From contig NZ_HG529270.1 in the NCBI RefSeq assembly GCF_000499525.1, positions 1-64,000 of the forward strand: 64,000 nt of DNA, written 5' to 3'. The notes below the pieces were generated by a model that had not been told where the DNA came from, did no database searches, and was given only the letters and a program-made list of their open reading frames with translations. Position 1 is the stretch's first letter. Each line of letters opens with the position of its first letter. The position numbers and the translations under genes are program-made. Shown here in pieces: positions 16,497 to 29,371 of the stretch. Source of the DNA: Faecalimicrobium dakarense (GTDB taxonomy: Bacteria; Bacillota; Clostridia; Peptostreptococcales; Peptostreptococcaceae).

Positions 16497-16516
16497 ATAT
16501 TAAAGGAGTGACTTTC

Positions 16517-17077
16517 ATGAACAAATTAGAAATATTTATAAATGAATTATGTGGGGTTTTTAATAATGAAGATCAAATAAAACAAGAGTTAGAATCAGGA
16601 CATCAAGTTCACCCTAAAGCAAAGCATATAAATGGTATTTGTAATAGTAAAATAACTAACTTGCCTGATAATTTTGATGGATATTTTGTTATAGAAGAAA
16701 GTTATTATGAACAAGGAAAATTTAAAAACATTCTTCCTCATCTATTCTTATTTACACTTAATGAGAATAATGATATCGTGTTAACTTCTTATGAAATTCC
16801 AAATAATATTTCAAAAGAAGACTTTAGAAATGATAATGAAAATTTAATTATGGACTATAAAGAACTTAAAACTTCTTCTAAGTTTACACCTATGGTATAT
16901 AAAGAAAATAATGGTGTATATGAAGGTGAAAGTATAAGTCATTTTACTGCTGAAACAGAATTTACTTTAAAAGAAAAGATAGAAAGTGGTAAAATGTATG
17001 TGAGTGAAGTATTTAGAAAAAATGGTAAAATAACATTTGGATTTGTTGATCCTATAATTTATCAAAAAATAGATTAA
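16517..17077 (+). CDS. Conserved hypothetical protein in a MarR-regulated operon
   Basis: I start the gene at ATG 16517 (AAAGGAG 8 bases upstream) because the longer frame would begin inside the operator. The product has 186 residues, is soluble, and has no signal peptide. It reads HPKAKHINGICNSKI, FDGYFVIEESYY, LPHLFLFTLNE, then a strand-rich second half with SHFTAETEFTL. The alternating strand pattern resembles calycin/CpeT-like beta-barrels, which bind small hydrophobic ligands; I would not assign that firmly. Tight promoter-operator control and the MarR-like gene directly behind it suggest it is induced by a small molecule. Confidence 0.75.
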   Translation: MNKLEIFINELCGVFNNEDQIKQELESGHQVHPKAKHINGICNSKITNLPDNFDGYFVIEESYYEQGKFKNILPHLFLFTLNENNDIVLTSYEIPNNISKEDFRNDNENLIMDYKELKTSSKFTPMVYKENNGVYEGESISHFTAETEFTLKEKIESGKMYVSEVFRKNGKITFGFVDPIIYQKID

Positions 17078-17097
17078 GTTAGAAAAGAGGAATTTGA

Positions 17098-17510
17098 TTG
17101 TCATATAAAATACTAGGTAAATATTTATCAGATTTAAACAGAGACTTTATAAAACATCTTGATTTAAAGTTACAAGAATATAAATTAACTCTTAACATGT
17201 GGCGTTGTATGATAGTAATAGAAAAAATAAAAGTTGCAATTTAAAGGATATAGCTGAAGCATTAAATGTAGATAATGCAATCATTACTCGAAATATAAAA
17301 AAGCTTGAAAGCTTGAATTATATTATAAAAGTAAAAGGAAATAATGATAATAGATTTTTTGATTTATGTATTACAGAGGAAGGTCTATCTATTCTTAAAT
17401 CACTTAACAAATATCAGGATAGATGGTATGAAAAAATAACTAAAAATTTTAGTAGTGAAGAGTCTGAATATTTAATTAGTTTACTCCAAAAGCTTTGTAA
17501 TAATATCTAA
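17098..17510 (+). pseudogene. MarR family regulator, frame broken near 17200
   Basis: The N-terminal half runs in one frame from TTG 17098 (AAAAGAGG upstream): SYKILGKYLSDLNRDFIKH, then LTLNMWRCM, where it leaves the family pattern and soon stops. The rest continues one frame over from 17199: ALYDSNRKNKSCNLKDIAEALNV, DNAIITRNIKKLE, and a C-terminal dimerisation helix. Together they make one MarR protein of about 137 residues with a complete winged helix-turn-helix. One missing base around 17200 explains the break. It may be a sequencing error, given similar breaks elsewhere. The operators at 16456-16496 are intact, which argues that the regulator was functional recently. Confidence 0.75.
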
Positions 17511-17557
17511 GTAAATAATATTTTATTAAATATTATTTACTTACTTTGTTTTTTTAT
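17509..17557 (+). terminator. Terminator overlapping the marR stop codon
   Basis: AAGTAAATAATATTT pairs with AAATATTATTTACTT around a 4-base loop; a T run follows shortly after. The stem begins within the stop codon. Confidence 0.8.
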
Positions 17558-17623
17558 GTGTAACTGTAAAGTAATAAAATAAATAAAAATAATCTCATTT
17601 CAGACTCTTCTTCATCTTCAAAA

Positions 17624-18061
17624 TTATTTTAATCCTAGATCTGAAAGCATCTGAGATATTCCATATATCTCATCATATTTAGAATAGTAGTCCTTAAATA
17701 CATCTTCCACAGATGAATCTTGATATACTTCAAATTCGATACCTTTAAATTCAGCTCTAATACACTTTAGAGTAGTATCATTTAAATAGTTTTTTAATCT
17801 TAATATATAGTCTTTTATATCATCCTGGGGTAAAACTTTTAATTCATCAATATTTTGAGCAACTATATATGCAGATTGGTTTATTTCTTCTAAAGAAATA
17901 CTTTCATTTAATTGAGCCTTTAAATGCTTTAGCTCTTCTTCAGTAAATTCTAAATCATCTATGTTTTTGCCTTCTAAAATCTCCTGTATTTTATCTAAAA
18001 TCATAGAATCATTCCATGCATACTTACTAGAATTATCTTTATTGTTAAATTCATCGTTCAT
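17624..18061 (-). CDS. Hypothetical protein, acidic and helical
   Basis: A 145-residue soluble acidic protein, unrecognised. It is predicted mostly alpha-helical: DKIQEILEGKNIDDLEFTEEE, LKAQLNESISLEEINQ, VLPQDDIKDYILRLKNYL; the end reads YYSKYDEIYGISQMLSDLGLK. There are no Cys residues apart from one (TLKCIRAEF), no signal peptide and no membrane segment. AGGAG lies 9 bases before the ATG. It is transcribed alone, convergent with the marR operon. Confidence 0.7.
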   Translation of the reverse strand: MNDEFNNKDNSSKYAWNDSMILDKIQEILEGKNIDDLEFTEEELKHLKAQLNESISLEEINQSAYIVAQNIDELKVLPQDDIKDYILRLKNYLNDTTLKCIRAEFKGIEFEVYQDSSVEDVFKDYYSKYDEIYGISQMLSDLGLK

Positions 18062-18187
18062 TTTACAAATCTCCTAAGTTTAATTTAATGATATTATATC
18101 AAAATTATAGCATTTTATCATCATTATAAATATATAATAAGCTTGTTATGACTTAGGTTATGTGTTAACATTAGAAATAATTAATAT

Positions 18188-18223
18188 CAAGCTCTTATAC
18201 TTCTGAGTATATGAGCTTTTAAA
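18188..18223 (+). promoter_or_regulatory. Hairpin just upstream of the pentapeptide-repeat gene
   Basis: AAGCTC-TTATAC and GTATAT-GAGCTT form a stem followed by TTTT, 14 bases before the start codon and before the AGGAGG. It could be an attenuator in the leader or the terminator of an undetected upstream transcript. Confidence 0.5.
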
Positions 18224-18236
18224 CTATGGAGGAAGA

Positions 18237-18893
18237 ATGAATAATAAGCCAAAGATAGAGATCGGATTAAAATACAATAAAGCAAAAAAAATGGACAAAA
18301 ACTTTATGTATCAAGACTTAAGAAGAAGTAACTGCTATAACACTGATTTTTCAAATTCAAACTTTAATTTTACAAGTTTAAGAGGAGCGCACTTTAAGTC
18401 TTGTAACTTTTACGGGTGTACATTCAAATCAGCAGAAATAATAGGGGCGAACCTGAAAAGAAGTAAATTTAAAAATGCAAAACTTGAAAATACTATATTT
18501 GAAGGAGTTAATTTAGAAGAAGTAGATTTTTCTGGTGCTAAGTTTAAAAACGTAATATTTTTAAATACAGATATAACTAAAGCTAAGAACCTTGATATAA
18601 ATTCACCTCAGATAAAAGTATTTAAGGAAATGCCTGTTATAGATATGAGTGAAAGACTAGAAAATGCAATAAAATTTGCAATGGAAAATAAGTACGTTAA
18701 AAAATCAAGAACTTTAGATACTAAAGATGGTGGCATTAACTTTGTAAGTATAATGATACTTTTAGAAAACTTTAAAGAAAAGCAATTAATAGATGGATTG
18801 ATGTTAATTGGAGAAAGAATAGATAAGGAATTTTGTACATTAAGTTATATAATAAAAAATTTAGAAGTTTATAAATCTGAAGGTCTATTATAA
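18237..18893 (+). CDS. Pentapeptide repeat protein
   Basis: The product has 218 residues. Residues about 25-120 form consecutive A(D/N)LXX-type pentapeptides, for example NTDFSNSNFNFTSLRGAHF, GANLKRSKFKNAKLENTIF and VNLEEVDFSGAKF, which fold as a right-handed quadrilateral beta-helix. The rest (about 130-218) is helical, with VIDMSERLENAIKFAM and IMILLENFKEKQL. Some family members mimic DNA and protect gyrase (Qnr/MfpA), but the substrate here is unknown and the C-terminal domain is not that of Qnr. TGGAGGA lies 6 bases before the ATG. Confidence 0.8.
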   Translation: MNNKPKIEIGLKYNKAKKMDKNFMYQDLRRSNCYNTDFSNSNFNFTSLRGAHFKSCNFYGCTFKSAEIIGANLKRSKFKNAKLENTIFEGVNLEEVDFSGAKFKNVIFLNTDITKAKNLDINSPQIKVFKEMPVIDMSERLENAIKFAMENKYVKKSRTLDTKDGGINFVSIMILLENFKEKQLIDGLMLIGERIDKEFCTLSYIIKNLEVYKSEGLL

Positions 18894-18923
18894 TTTATAT
18901 TAAAATATAATCATTGATATTAT

Positions 18924-18962
18924 TACTGTGGTTTGTCTTAACCATTGGAATCTACGAAAAAC
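18924..18962 (+). repeat. Dispersed element A, copy 6 (shortened)
   Basis: TGTGG (18927-18931) pairs with CTACG (18952-18956) through two wobble pairs. The loop is shortened but keeps GTCTTAACC and ATTGGAATC. It runs directly into a terminator. Confidence 0.65.
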
Positions 18963-18990
18963 TCATATCGAAAGGATATGAGTTTTTTTT
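18957..18990 (+). terminator. Terminator of the pentapeptide-repeat gene
   Basis: AAAACTCATATC pairs with GATATGAGTTTT and is followed by eight T residues. Confidence 0.9.
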
Positions 18991-19024
18991 TAGTTGAAAA
19001 TTGCAAAATAAAAATGAGAAAACG

Positions 19025-19053
19025 TTGACATGAAAAAATAAATTTGATACTAT
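19025..19053 (+). promoter_or_regulatory. Sigma-A promoter of the beta-glucoside operon
   Basis: TTGACA (19025-19030), a 17-base spacer and TACTAT (19048-19053). It precedes the RAT/terminator leader of the antiterminator gene by about 35 bases. Confidence 0.75.
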
Positions 19054-19088
19054 ATAAGAAAGAACAGGATAAAAAACTGAATGTAAAC

Positions 19089-19120
19089 GGATAGTGATTG
19101 TTTAAGTACAAGCTAAACCT
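19089..19120 (+). promoter_or_regulatory. RAT site 1 (BglG/LicT-type RNA antiterminator)
   Basis: The sequence starts GGATAGTGATTGT and ends ACAAGCTAAACCT, which folds as in the BglG/SacY family: GG/CC basal pair, AGT/GCT and TTGT/ACAA helices with asymmetric internal loops. Its 3' end overlaps the 5' arm of the terminator at 19115. Binding of the dimeric, dephosphorylated or HPr-activated antiterminator would prevent termination. Confidence 0.85.
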
Positions 19121-19178
19121 ATTTATTACCCAGGGCTCATGGGAGTCTGTTTAATGTGTAATGAATAGGTTTTTTTTA
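19115..19178 (+). terminator. Conditional terminator in the licT leader
   Basis: AAACCTATTTATTAC (19115-19129) pairs with GTAATGAATAGGTTT (19158-19172), and a T run follows. It shares AAACCT with RAT site 1, so the two structures exclude each other. Confidence 0.9.
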
Positions 19179-19243
19179 ATGCAACAAATCATATTGTGAT
19201 AGAATAAATACGGATTATAGTTAATATTAAGAAATGAGGAATA

Positions 19244-20086
19244 ATGATGGTTATTGAAAAAATACTTAATAACAATGTAGTTATTACAACTGACGAAAAT
19301 AATAAAGAAATAGTAGTTATGGGAAGAGGTATAGCTTTTAAAAAGCGTACAGGAGATCATATTCCGAAGGATATGATAGATAAGGTATTTAAACTATCTG
19401 ACCCAAATATGTCAGACAAGTTTAAAGAATTAATAGCTGAAATTCCTTTAGAGTATATGAAGTTATCAGATGGAATAATTCTACATGCAAAGAAAGAACT
19501 AGGAAAAAGATTAAATGATAGTATTTATATTTCTTTAACTGATCACATGCACACAGCAATAGAAAGATCTCGTGAAGGAGTAAATGTAAAAAATGCCCTA
19601 CTTTGGGATATAAAAAGATTTTATAAAAAAGAATTTGAAATAGGATTATTAGCTTTAGATTATATAGAAGAAAAATTTGAAGTAAGACTACCAGAAGATG
19701 AAGCTGGATTTATAGCACTACATATTGTAAATGCACAAATGGATCAGGATATAAAAATTATTTATGAAATAACACAAATAATGCAAGATATCACAAATGT
19801 TGTTAAGTACCATTATGGAGTAACATTTGATGAGGAATCAGTATATTACTATAGATTTATTACACATCTAAAGTATTTTGCCCAAAGATTTCTTAGCAAT
19901 AAATTACATGAGGAAAATGAAGATGATTTATTAGATGTAATAAAAGTCAAATATAAAAATGCATATAATTGCATAGAAAAAGTAGCTGAATTTATAAATA
20001 AAAAGTACAACTATAAGTTAACAGATGAAGAAAAATTATATTTAACTATTCACGTTGAAAGAGTAGTAAGCAAAAGTATTAAGTAA
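19244..20086 (+). CDS. licT: BglG/LicT family transcription antiterminator
   Basis: The product has 280 residues: an N-terminal CAT RNA-binding domain (about 1-57: IEKILNNNVVITTDENNKE, VVMGRGIAFKKRTGD) followed by two PTS regulation domains (PRD1 about 70-165 with ITLTDHMH-like SLTDHMHTAIERS, PRD2 about 175-280 with RFITHLKYFAQR and LYLTIHVERVV). Phosphorylation of PRD histidines by the PTS sets its activity. It controls its own gene through RAT site 1 and probably the PTS gene through RAT site 2. The first ATG (19244) is followed directly by a second; GAGG lies upstream of both. Confidence 0.9.
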   Translation: MMVIEKILNNNVVITTDENNKEIVVMGRGIAFKKRTGDHIPKDMIDKVFKLSDPNMSDKFKELIAEIPLEYMKLSDGIILHAKKELGKRLNDSIYISLTDHMHTAIERSREGVNVKNALLWDIKRFYKKEFEIGLLALDYIEEKFEVRLPEDEAGFIALHIVNAQMDQDIKIIYEITQIMQDITNVVKYHYGVTFDEESVYYYRFITHLKYFAQRFLSNKLHEENEDDLLDVIKVKYKNAYNCIEKVAEFINKKYNYKLTDEEKLYLTIHVERVVSKSIK

Positions 20087-20119
20087 GATATAAATCCTAA
20101 AATTAGGTTTATATATATT

Positions 20120-22091
<1,972 letters not shown>

Positions 22092-22144
22092 ATAAAAATT
22101 CATATTTGAAGATAAAAGTATGTAATTACTTTTATCTTCAATAA

Positions 22145-23557
<1,413 letters not shown>

Positions 23558-23603
23558 TTGGTATAAAAAAGTAATTTCATCAAATGGTAAAGATTTAGCT
23601 TAG

Positions 23604-25073
<1,470 letters not shown>

Positions 25074-25090
25074 AAAAGTAGCAATTTAGA

Positions 25091-25145
25091 TAGCTGTCCA
25101 TTTATATGGTTAATATAATCATATAAATGGACAGCTTTTTTTATA
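25091..25145 (+). terminator. Terminator of the beta-glucoside operon
   Basis: A 17-bp perfect stem (AGCTGTCCATTTATATG with CATATAAATGGACAGCT) and a T run. Confidence 0.95.
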
Positions 25146-25252
25146 AAATATATTTTTATTGTAAAGCGATGTAGTGGTTTATAAATTATAGTATAATTAT
25201 TTTACTTATTGGCGAAAAATTTAAAAGTAGACATAAGGGGAGGTGACTTATA

Positions 25253-25930
25253 TTGAATAGTGTACAAGATTTATCTGTAGAATTCTCCGTTTTAGCTAAA
25301 AATAAAAAGTATGAATGGATATATAGTAATAATTTAGATTTAGAAGAGATGGATTATCTATATAATAAATTAAAATATATAGATTTAGACAAATTGGTAG
25401 ATGAAGATGCTAAGAAAGCTTTTTATATAAATATATATAACGGATTAGTTAATTATTTTATTATAAAAATGAGGTTAAAAGATTTTATACCTAAGGGTAA
25501 ATCATTTTTTAGAAATCAAAAGGCTAACATAGGCGGTTACATGTGGTCATTAGATGATATTGAACATGGTATTTTAAGAAAAAATAAAAGGCCATTAAAT
25601 TCATTTAGGTTATTAATAAAAGATGATGACCCTCGTAAGAAGTATATATTAGATAATGAAGATTGTCGTATTCATTTTGCACTTAACTGTGGTGGGAAAT
25701 CTTGTCCAGCAATTAGAGCTTATACTAGCGATAATATTAATAATGAACTAAATATTTCAGAAGAAGTGTTTATTAATTCTGAAATAGAAATTGATGATGT
25801 AAATCGTACTATAGTTACTTCTAAACTATTTAAATGGTATAGGAAAGATTTTAAGAATAGATATATATTTATTGACGAGTATAAGGGTTATAGAATTATT
25901 TATAGAGATTATAGTTGGAGTTTAATATAA
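25253..25930 (+). CDS. DUF547 domain protein
   Basis: The product has 225 residues. DUF547 features are clear: DLDKLVDEDAKKAFYINIYNG, FRNQKANIGGYMWSLDDIEHGILR, and DCRIHFALNCGGKSCPAIRAY. The family's conserved Cys/His pattern resembles that of peptidase-like folds, but no activity is established. There is no signal peptide. It starts at TTG 25253, with GGGGAGGTGA 7 bases upstream. Pieces of this gene and its promoter recur at 36190-36255. Confidence 0.85.
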   Translation: MNSVQDLSVEFSVLAKNKKYEWIYSNNLDLEEMDYLYNKLKYIDLDKLVDEDAKKAFYINIYNGLVNYFIIKMRLKDFIPKGKSFFRNQKANIGGYMWSLDDIEHGILRKNKRPLNSFRLLIKDDDPRKKYILDNEDCRIHFALNCGGKSCPAIRAYTSDNINNELNISEEVFINSEIEIDDVNRTIVTSKLFKWYRKDFKNRYIFIDEYKGYRIIYRDYSWSLI

Positions 25931-25975
25931 TAATCTCTTATAAACTAAGTAATTAATAGAGAAATATTTTATTGA

Positions 25976-26010
25976 AGGTATTATCAGAATTTGTGATAAT
26001 ACCTTTTTTA
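25976..26010 (+). terminator. Terminator of the DUF547 gene
   Basis: AAGGTATTATCA pairs with TGATAATACCTT around a short loop and is followed by T residues. Confidence 0.9.
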
Positions 26011-26187
26011 TGTTTGCCCATAATAGGCAACAACTTGACTGTTAAAGTCTACAAACTACATTAAAGAATTTCAGAAGTGGACGAATTTGCCTAATAAAAT
26101 AAAGTGTGACGCTATACGAATTTATAGCAGTAAATGTAGCAGATATATGAGATTTAGTCTATTTTAAAATATAAATATAAAAAATAC

Positions 26188-26214
26188 TTAATATATCAGA
26201 AAAAAAGCCGATAA
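26188..26214 (+). promoter_or_regulatory. Sigma-D (SigD/FliA) type promoter of motAB
   Basis: GCCGATAA (26207-26214) is an exact -10 box for the flagellar sigma factor. TTAA (26188-26191), 15 bases upstream, is a weak form of the TAAA -35. It lies 66 bases before motA. The 26011-26187 stretch before it shows no gene. Confidence 0.75.
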
Positions 26215-26280
26215 TATAAGTTATAAATTTAAAAGGCAAAGCTTTAAAAGATATGACAGTAGAAGGAGGAGCAATAAATT

Positions 26281-27111
26281 ATGTCTGGTTTAATTTTTTT
26301 AGTACTAAGTTTCGTTTTTTTAATACTAGGTTTTTTAGGTGAAGGTGGCCATGCAGCATCACTTATTTCATGGACTTCGTTTGTAATTGTTTTTGGAGGA
26401 ACGATTGGTTCTCTAGGTACATCTTTCACTATGAAACAAATAAAAAATATAGGTAGAGTTTTAAGTGTAGCTTTTACTGGAAAGTCAACAGATTTAGTAG
26501 AGCTAATTTTTTATCTTGATCATGTACTAGGTAAAGTAAGAAAAGAGGGTTTTTTAAGTCTTGAAGGTGAATTACAGGAAGATGAAAGTATGAATCCTTT
26601 TATGAAAAAAGGACTTCAATCGGCAGTTGATGGAGTGAATCCTGATGATATTAGAAATATGTTAGAAATCGAATTAGAAATGAGTTCAAAGAGACATAAA
26701 GTTGGTGCGGCTATGTTTGATTCTGCTGGAGGAACAGCGCCTACTATGGGTATCGTTGGTACTGTATTAGGATTAGTGCATGTTCTTGGAGGACTAGCTA
26801 AAGCAGATATGAATGCATTAGGTGGGAGCATATCAGCTGCATTCTTAGCTACACTTTATGGGCTTAGTAGTGCCAACTTAATATTTCTTCCAATAGCAAC
26901 TAGACTTAAAAATTTAGCTAAGCAAGAACAATTAGAAAAAGAAATTATAATAGAAGCTATATCGTTAATTCAAGAAAATGTAAGTCCAACTATTTTAAGA
27001 GATACACTTAAAGGTTTTTTAGATAAAAAAGATCAAACTAAATTAGAATCTAGATATTTTGGGGACCTAAACAAGGAGGAATCAAACAAGGAGGAGACAA
27101 AGATTGCATAA
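26281..27111 (+). CDS. motA: MotA, flagellar motor stator protein
   Basis: MotA forms, with MotB, the proton or sodium channel that drives the flagellar motor. The 276 residues have four membrane segments (about 2-20, 30-48, 153-175, 185-205) and the conserved GGTAPTMGIVGTVLGLVHVL. The large loop holds the charged region that contacts FliG. The C-terminal tail with repeated NKEESNKEE is acidic and also carries the ribosome-binding site (AAGGAGGA) of motB, whose start overlaps the motA stop. Confidence 0.92.
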   Translation: MSGLIFLVLSFVFLILGFLGEGGHAASLISWTSFVIVFGGTIGSLGTSFTMKQIKNIGRVLSVAFTGKSTDLVELIFYLDHVLGKVRKEGFLSLEGELQEDESMNPFMKKGLQSAVDGVNPDDIRNMLEIELEMSSKRHKVGAAMFDSAGGTAPTMGIVGTVLGLVHVLGGLAKADMNALGGSISAAFLATLYGLSSANLIFLPIATRLKNLAKQEQLEKEIIIEAISLIQENVSPTILRDTLKGFLDKKDQTKLESRYFGDLNKEESNKEETKIA

Positions 27112-27842
27112 AAGAAAAAAGCATGTAGAAGAAGAAGAACATGAAAATAATGAACGTTGGTTACTTTCTTATGCAGACTTTATAACACTGTTAATGATTT
27201 TCTTTATAATAATGTATGCAATGAGTAATTTAGATAAAGGAAAGTATGAAACTCTTACAACAGCTCTAAATCAAGCAATGGGTGATGGTAGTGCTATTGC
27301 AGATACTGGAAGTAAAATGGGTGGAGAAATAGGTAATGGATTATCTGAAGACGAAAAATTAAAAAAAAGTAAAAGAGAATTTAGATAAATATTTAAAGGA
27401 TAACGACCTTTCTGGTAGTGTTAGCACTACTATAGAAAAAAGGGGATTAGTTGTTAGTTTTAAAGACTCTTTATTTTTCGATAGTGGTAAGGCACAAGTA
27501 AGACCGGAACAAGTTGATAAACTTATTAAGATATGTGAAATTATAAATCAGTCTATAATAAGTGATAGCTATATAAGAGTTGAAGGGCATACCGATACTG
27601 TTCCTATGCATAATGAAGTATATAAATCAAACTGGGATTTATCAGTAATGAGAGCTAGTAATGTATTACAAATTTTAATTGATAAAGCAGGGATGAAACC
27701 AGAAAGAGTATCAGCAACAGGTTATGGAGAATATAGACCAAAAGTTGACAACAGTACAGCAGAAGGTAAGTCAATTAATAGAAGAGTAGATATATTAATT
27801 ATGAATTCACAGTTTAATGAAGTTGAAAACAATAAAAAATAA
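27104..27842 (+). pseudogene. motB: MotB, frame broken at an eight-A run
   Basis: The first frame gives the N-terminal part: basic tail, then NERWLLSYADFITLLMIFFII with the ion-binding Asp of the single membrane segment (LSYADF), ending early at 27388. The OmpA-like peptidoglycan-binding domain continues one frame over: RVEGHTDTVPMHNEVYKSNW, LSVMRASNVLQILI, GYGEYRPKVDN and INRRVDILI, to 27842. Removing one A from the run at 27361-27368 restores a single frame of about 245 residues. It is either a sequencing error or a slippage-prone, possibly switching, gene. Apart from this break nothing essential is missing. Confidence 0.85.
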
Positions 27843-27909
27843 AATATATATAAAATACCATGTTGAAATAAAACTTAACAAAGAATTGATAGTGATGAAT
27901 TACTTAAAT

Positions 27910-27945
27910 AAGTGTCTGTACAAATATGTATAGATACTTATTTTT
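27910..27945 (+). terminator. Terminator of motAB
   Basis: AAGTGTCTGTACA pairs with TGTATAGATACTT, including wobble pairs, followed by TTTTT. Confidence 0.75.
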
Positions 27946-27971
27946 ATGTCAAAAAACACTTAAAAAGTTTA

Positions 27972-28022
27972 TTGACTAATTTAGTCACAAGCAATACAAT
28001 GACAATATGACCAATATAGTCA
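27972..28022 (+). promoter_or_regulatory. Promoter with two TetR operators
   Basis: TTGACT (27972-27977), 17 bases and TACAAT (27995-28000) form the promoter. Two matching 15-bp palindromes lie on it: TGACTAATTTAGTCA (27973-27987) over the -35 and TGACCAATATAGTCA (28008-28022) after the -10, 35 bases apart centre to centre. They are the likely targets of the TetR protein encoded directly downstream. Confidence 0.75.
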
Positions 28023-28047
28023 TAAAAGTGAACAAGGAGGAGTCGTA

Positions 28048-28683
28048 TTGAATAAGACATTTGAAAACCTCAACAAGGAGAAAAAACAAAGAATAATAAA
28101 CTCAGCAATAGAAGAATTTGCAAACAAAGGATATAAAAATGCAACAATAGATAATATAGTATCAAAAGCAGATATCTCAAAAGGTTCTATATTTCAATAC
28201 TTTAAAAATAAGGAAAGTTTATACATATATATTTGTGACTACCAAATAAATATTATTAAAGATGAAATATTTAATCAAAAAGAAATTAATGAAACTGATT
28301 TTTTTGAATTATACAGACATGCAGCACACATTAAGTTTGAAATACTGAAGAAAAGTCCATATATTTTTAAATTTTTTAAAAATTTATACTCAGACGATTC
28401 AGAAGTAGCAAAAAAATGGCTAAATAATATATTTCAAAATAAAAATCAGTTAATGCTAAATTTTATGGGGGACTATGACAAAACAAAATTTAGAGATGAT
28501 ATAGATATTGATATGGCAGTAAAAGCTATCGAACTTACCTTTGATGGATTGTCAATGAAATGGATGGAAAAACTATCGTATGAAAATTATGAAGAAGATT
28601 TAAAAAGTTTATTTGATGAAGTAGAAGATTATATAAACTTTTATCAAAAACTATACTACAAGGGGGAAAATAATGTTTATTGA
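28048..28683 (+). CDS. TetR family regulator of an ABC exporter
   Basis: The product has 211 residues, with an N-terminal HTH (IINSAIEEFANKGYKNATID, then DISKGSIFQYFKNKESL) and a helical ligand domain. It starts at TTG 28048, with AAGGAGGAG 6 bases before. Its end overlaps the start of the ABC ATPase gene by 11 bases, so regulator and exporter are one operon under self-repression through the two operators at 27973 and 28008. Mechanism is inferred from the arrangement. Confidence 0.88.
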   Translation: MNKTFENLNKEKKQRIINSAIEEFANKGYKNATIDNIVSKADISKGSIFQYFKNKESLYIYICDYQINIIKDEIFNQKEINETDFFELYRHAAHIKFEILKKSPYIFKFFKNLYSDDSEVAKKWLNNIFQNKNQLMLNFMGDYDKTKFRDDIDIDMAVKAIELTFDGLSMKWMEKLSYENYEEDLKSLFDEVEDYINFYQKLYYKGENNVY

Positions 28684-29371
28684 AATCAATAACTTATGTA
28701 AGTCATATAAGACAGAGGATATAGAAACTATAGCGCTAAAAAATGCAAATATTTCAATTAACAAAGGAGAGATAGGTGTAATACTAGGTCCATCAGGAAG
28801 TGGTAAATCTACTTTAATGAATATACTTGGAGGATTAGATAGTGCTGATAGTGGTGAGGTGATTGTAGATGGTATTGATATTGCTAAATTATCAGATGAT
28901 GAATTAGTTGAATATAGACGTGAAAAGACTGGTTTTATATTTCAGTCATATAATCTTATGCCACATTTAACAGTATTAGAAAATATAGAAATAATACAAA
29001 ATATTAGCAAATCGCCTCTTGAGATAAATGAAGTATTAGAAGCAGTAGGACTACTTGATAAGAAAAATAGATTCCCAAGAGAATTATCTGGTGGTCAACA
29101 ACAACGTGTGGCAATTGCAAGAGCTGTAATAAAAAATCCGGCAATATTACTTTGCGATGAATTAACAGGTGCCCTAGATTATAAGTCTGCTATTGATGTA
29201 CTTTCTCTTGTACAAGAAATAAATAGAAAGTTTAATACTACAATTTTAATAATTACACATAATGCAGCCATAGGTGAAATGGCAAATAGAATATACAAAT
29301 TTAGAAGTGGAGAGGTTAAAGATTCCATCATTAATAATAACCCTATTGATGCAAGGGGAGTGGAGTGGTAA
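28673..29371 (+). CDS. ABC transporter ATP-binding protein (MacB/LolD type)
   Basis: The product has 232 residues with Walker A (GPSGSGKST), the Q-loop (FIFQSYNLMP), signature (LSGGQQQRVAIARA), Walker B (ILLCDELTGALD) and H-loop (IITHNA). The subfamily is that of ATPases that partner FtsX-like permeases to export peptides, drugs or lipoproteins or to sense antimicrobial peptides. It overlaps the regulator upstream and the permease downstream by a few bases. Confidence 0.92.
   Translation: MFIEINNLCKSYKTEDIETIALKNANISINKGEIGVILGPSGSGKSTLMNILGGLDSADSGEVIVDGIDIAKLSDDELVEYRREKTGFIFQSYNLMPHLTVLENIEIIQNISKSPLEINEVLEAVGLLDKKNRFPRELSGGQQQRVAIARAVIKNPAILLCDELTGALDYKSAIDVLSLVQEINRKFNTTILIITHNAAIGEMANRIYKFRSGEVKDSIINNNPIDARGVEW

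Noticed and set aside
218-18962. Element A copies as a CRISPR array
   Set aside because: Copies are single, kilobases apart, without regular spacers, and no cas gene is present.
26221-26260. A c-di-GMP (GEMM) riboswitch before motA, suggested by AAAGGCAAAGC
   Set aside because: Only the short GGCAAA match is present; the paired P1-P3 elements of GEMM are missing.
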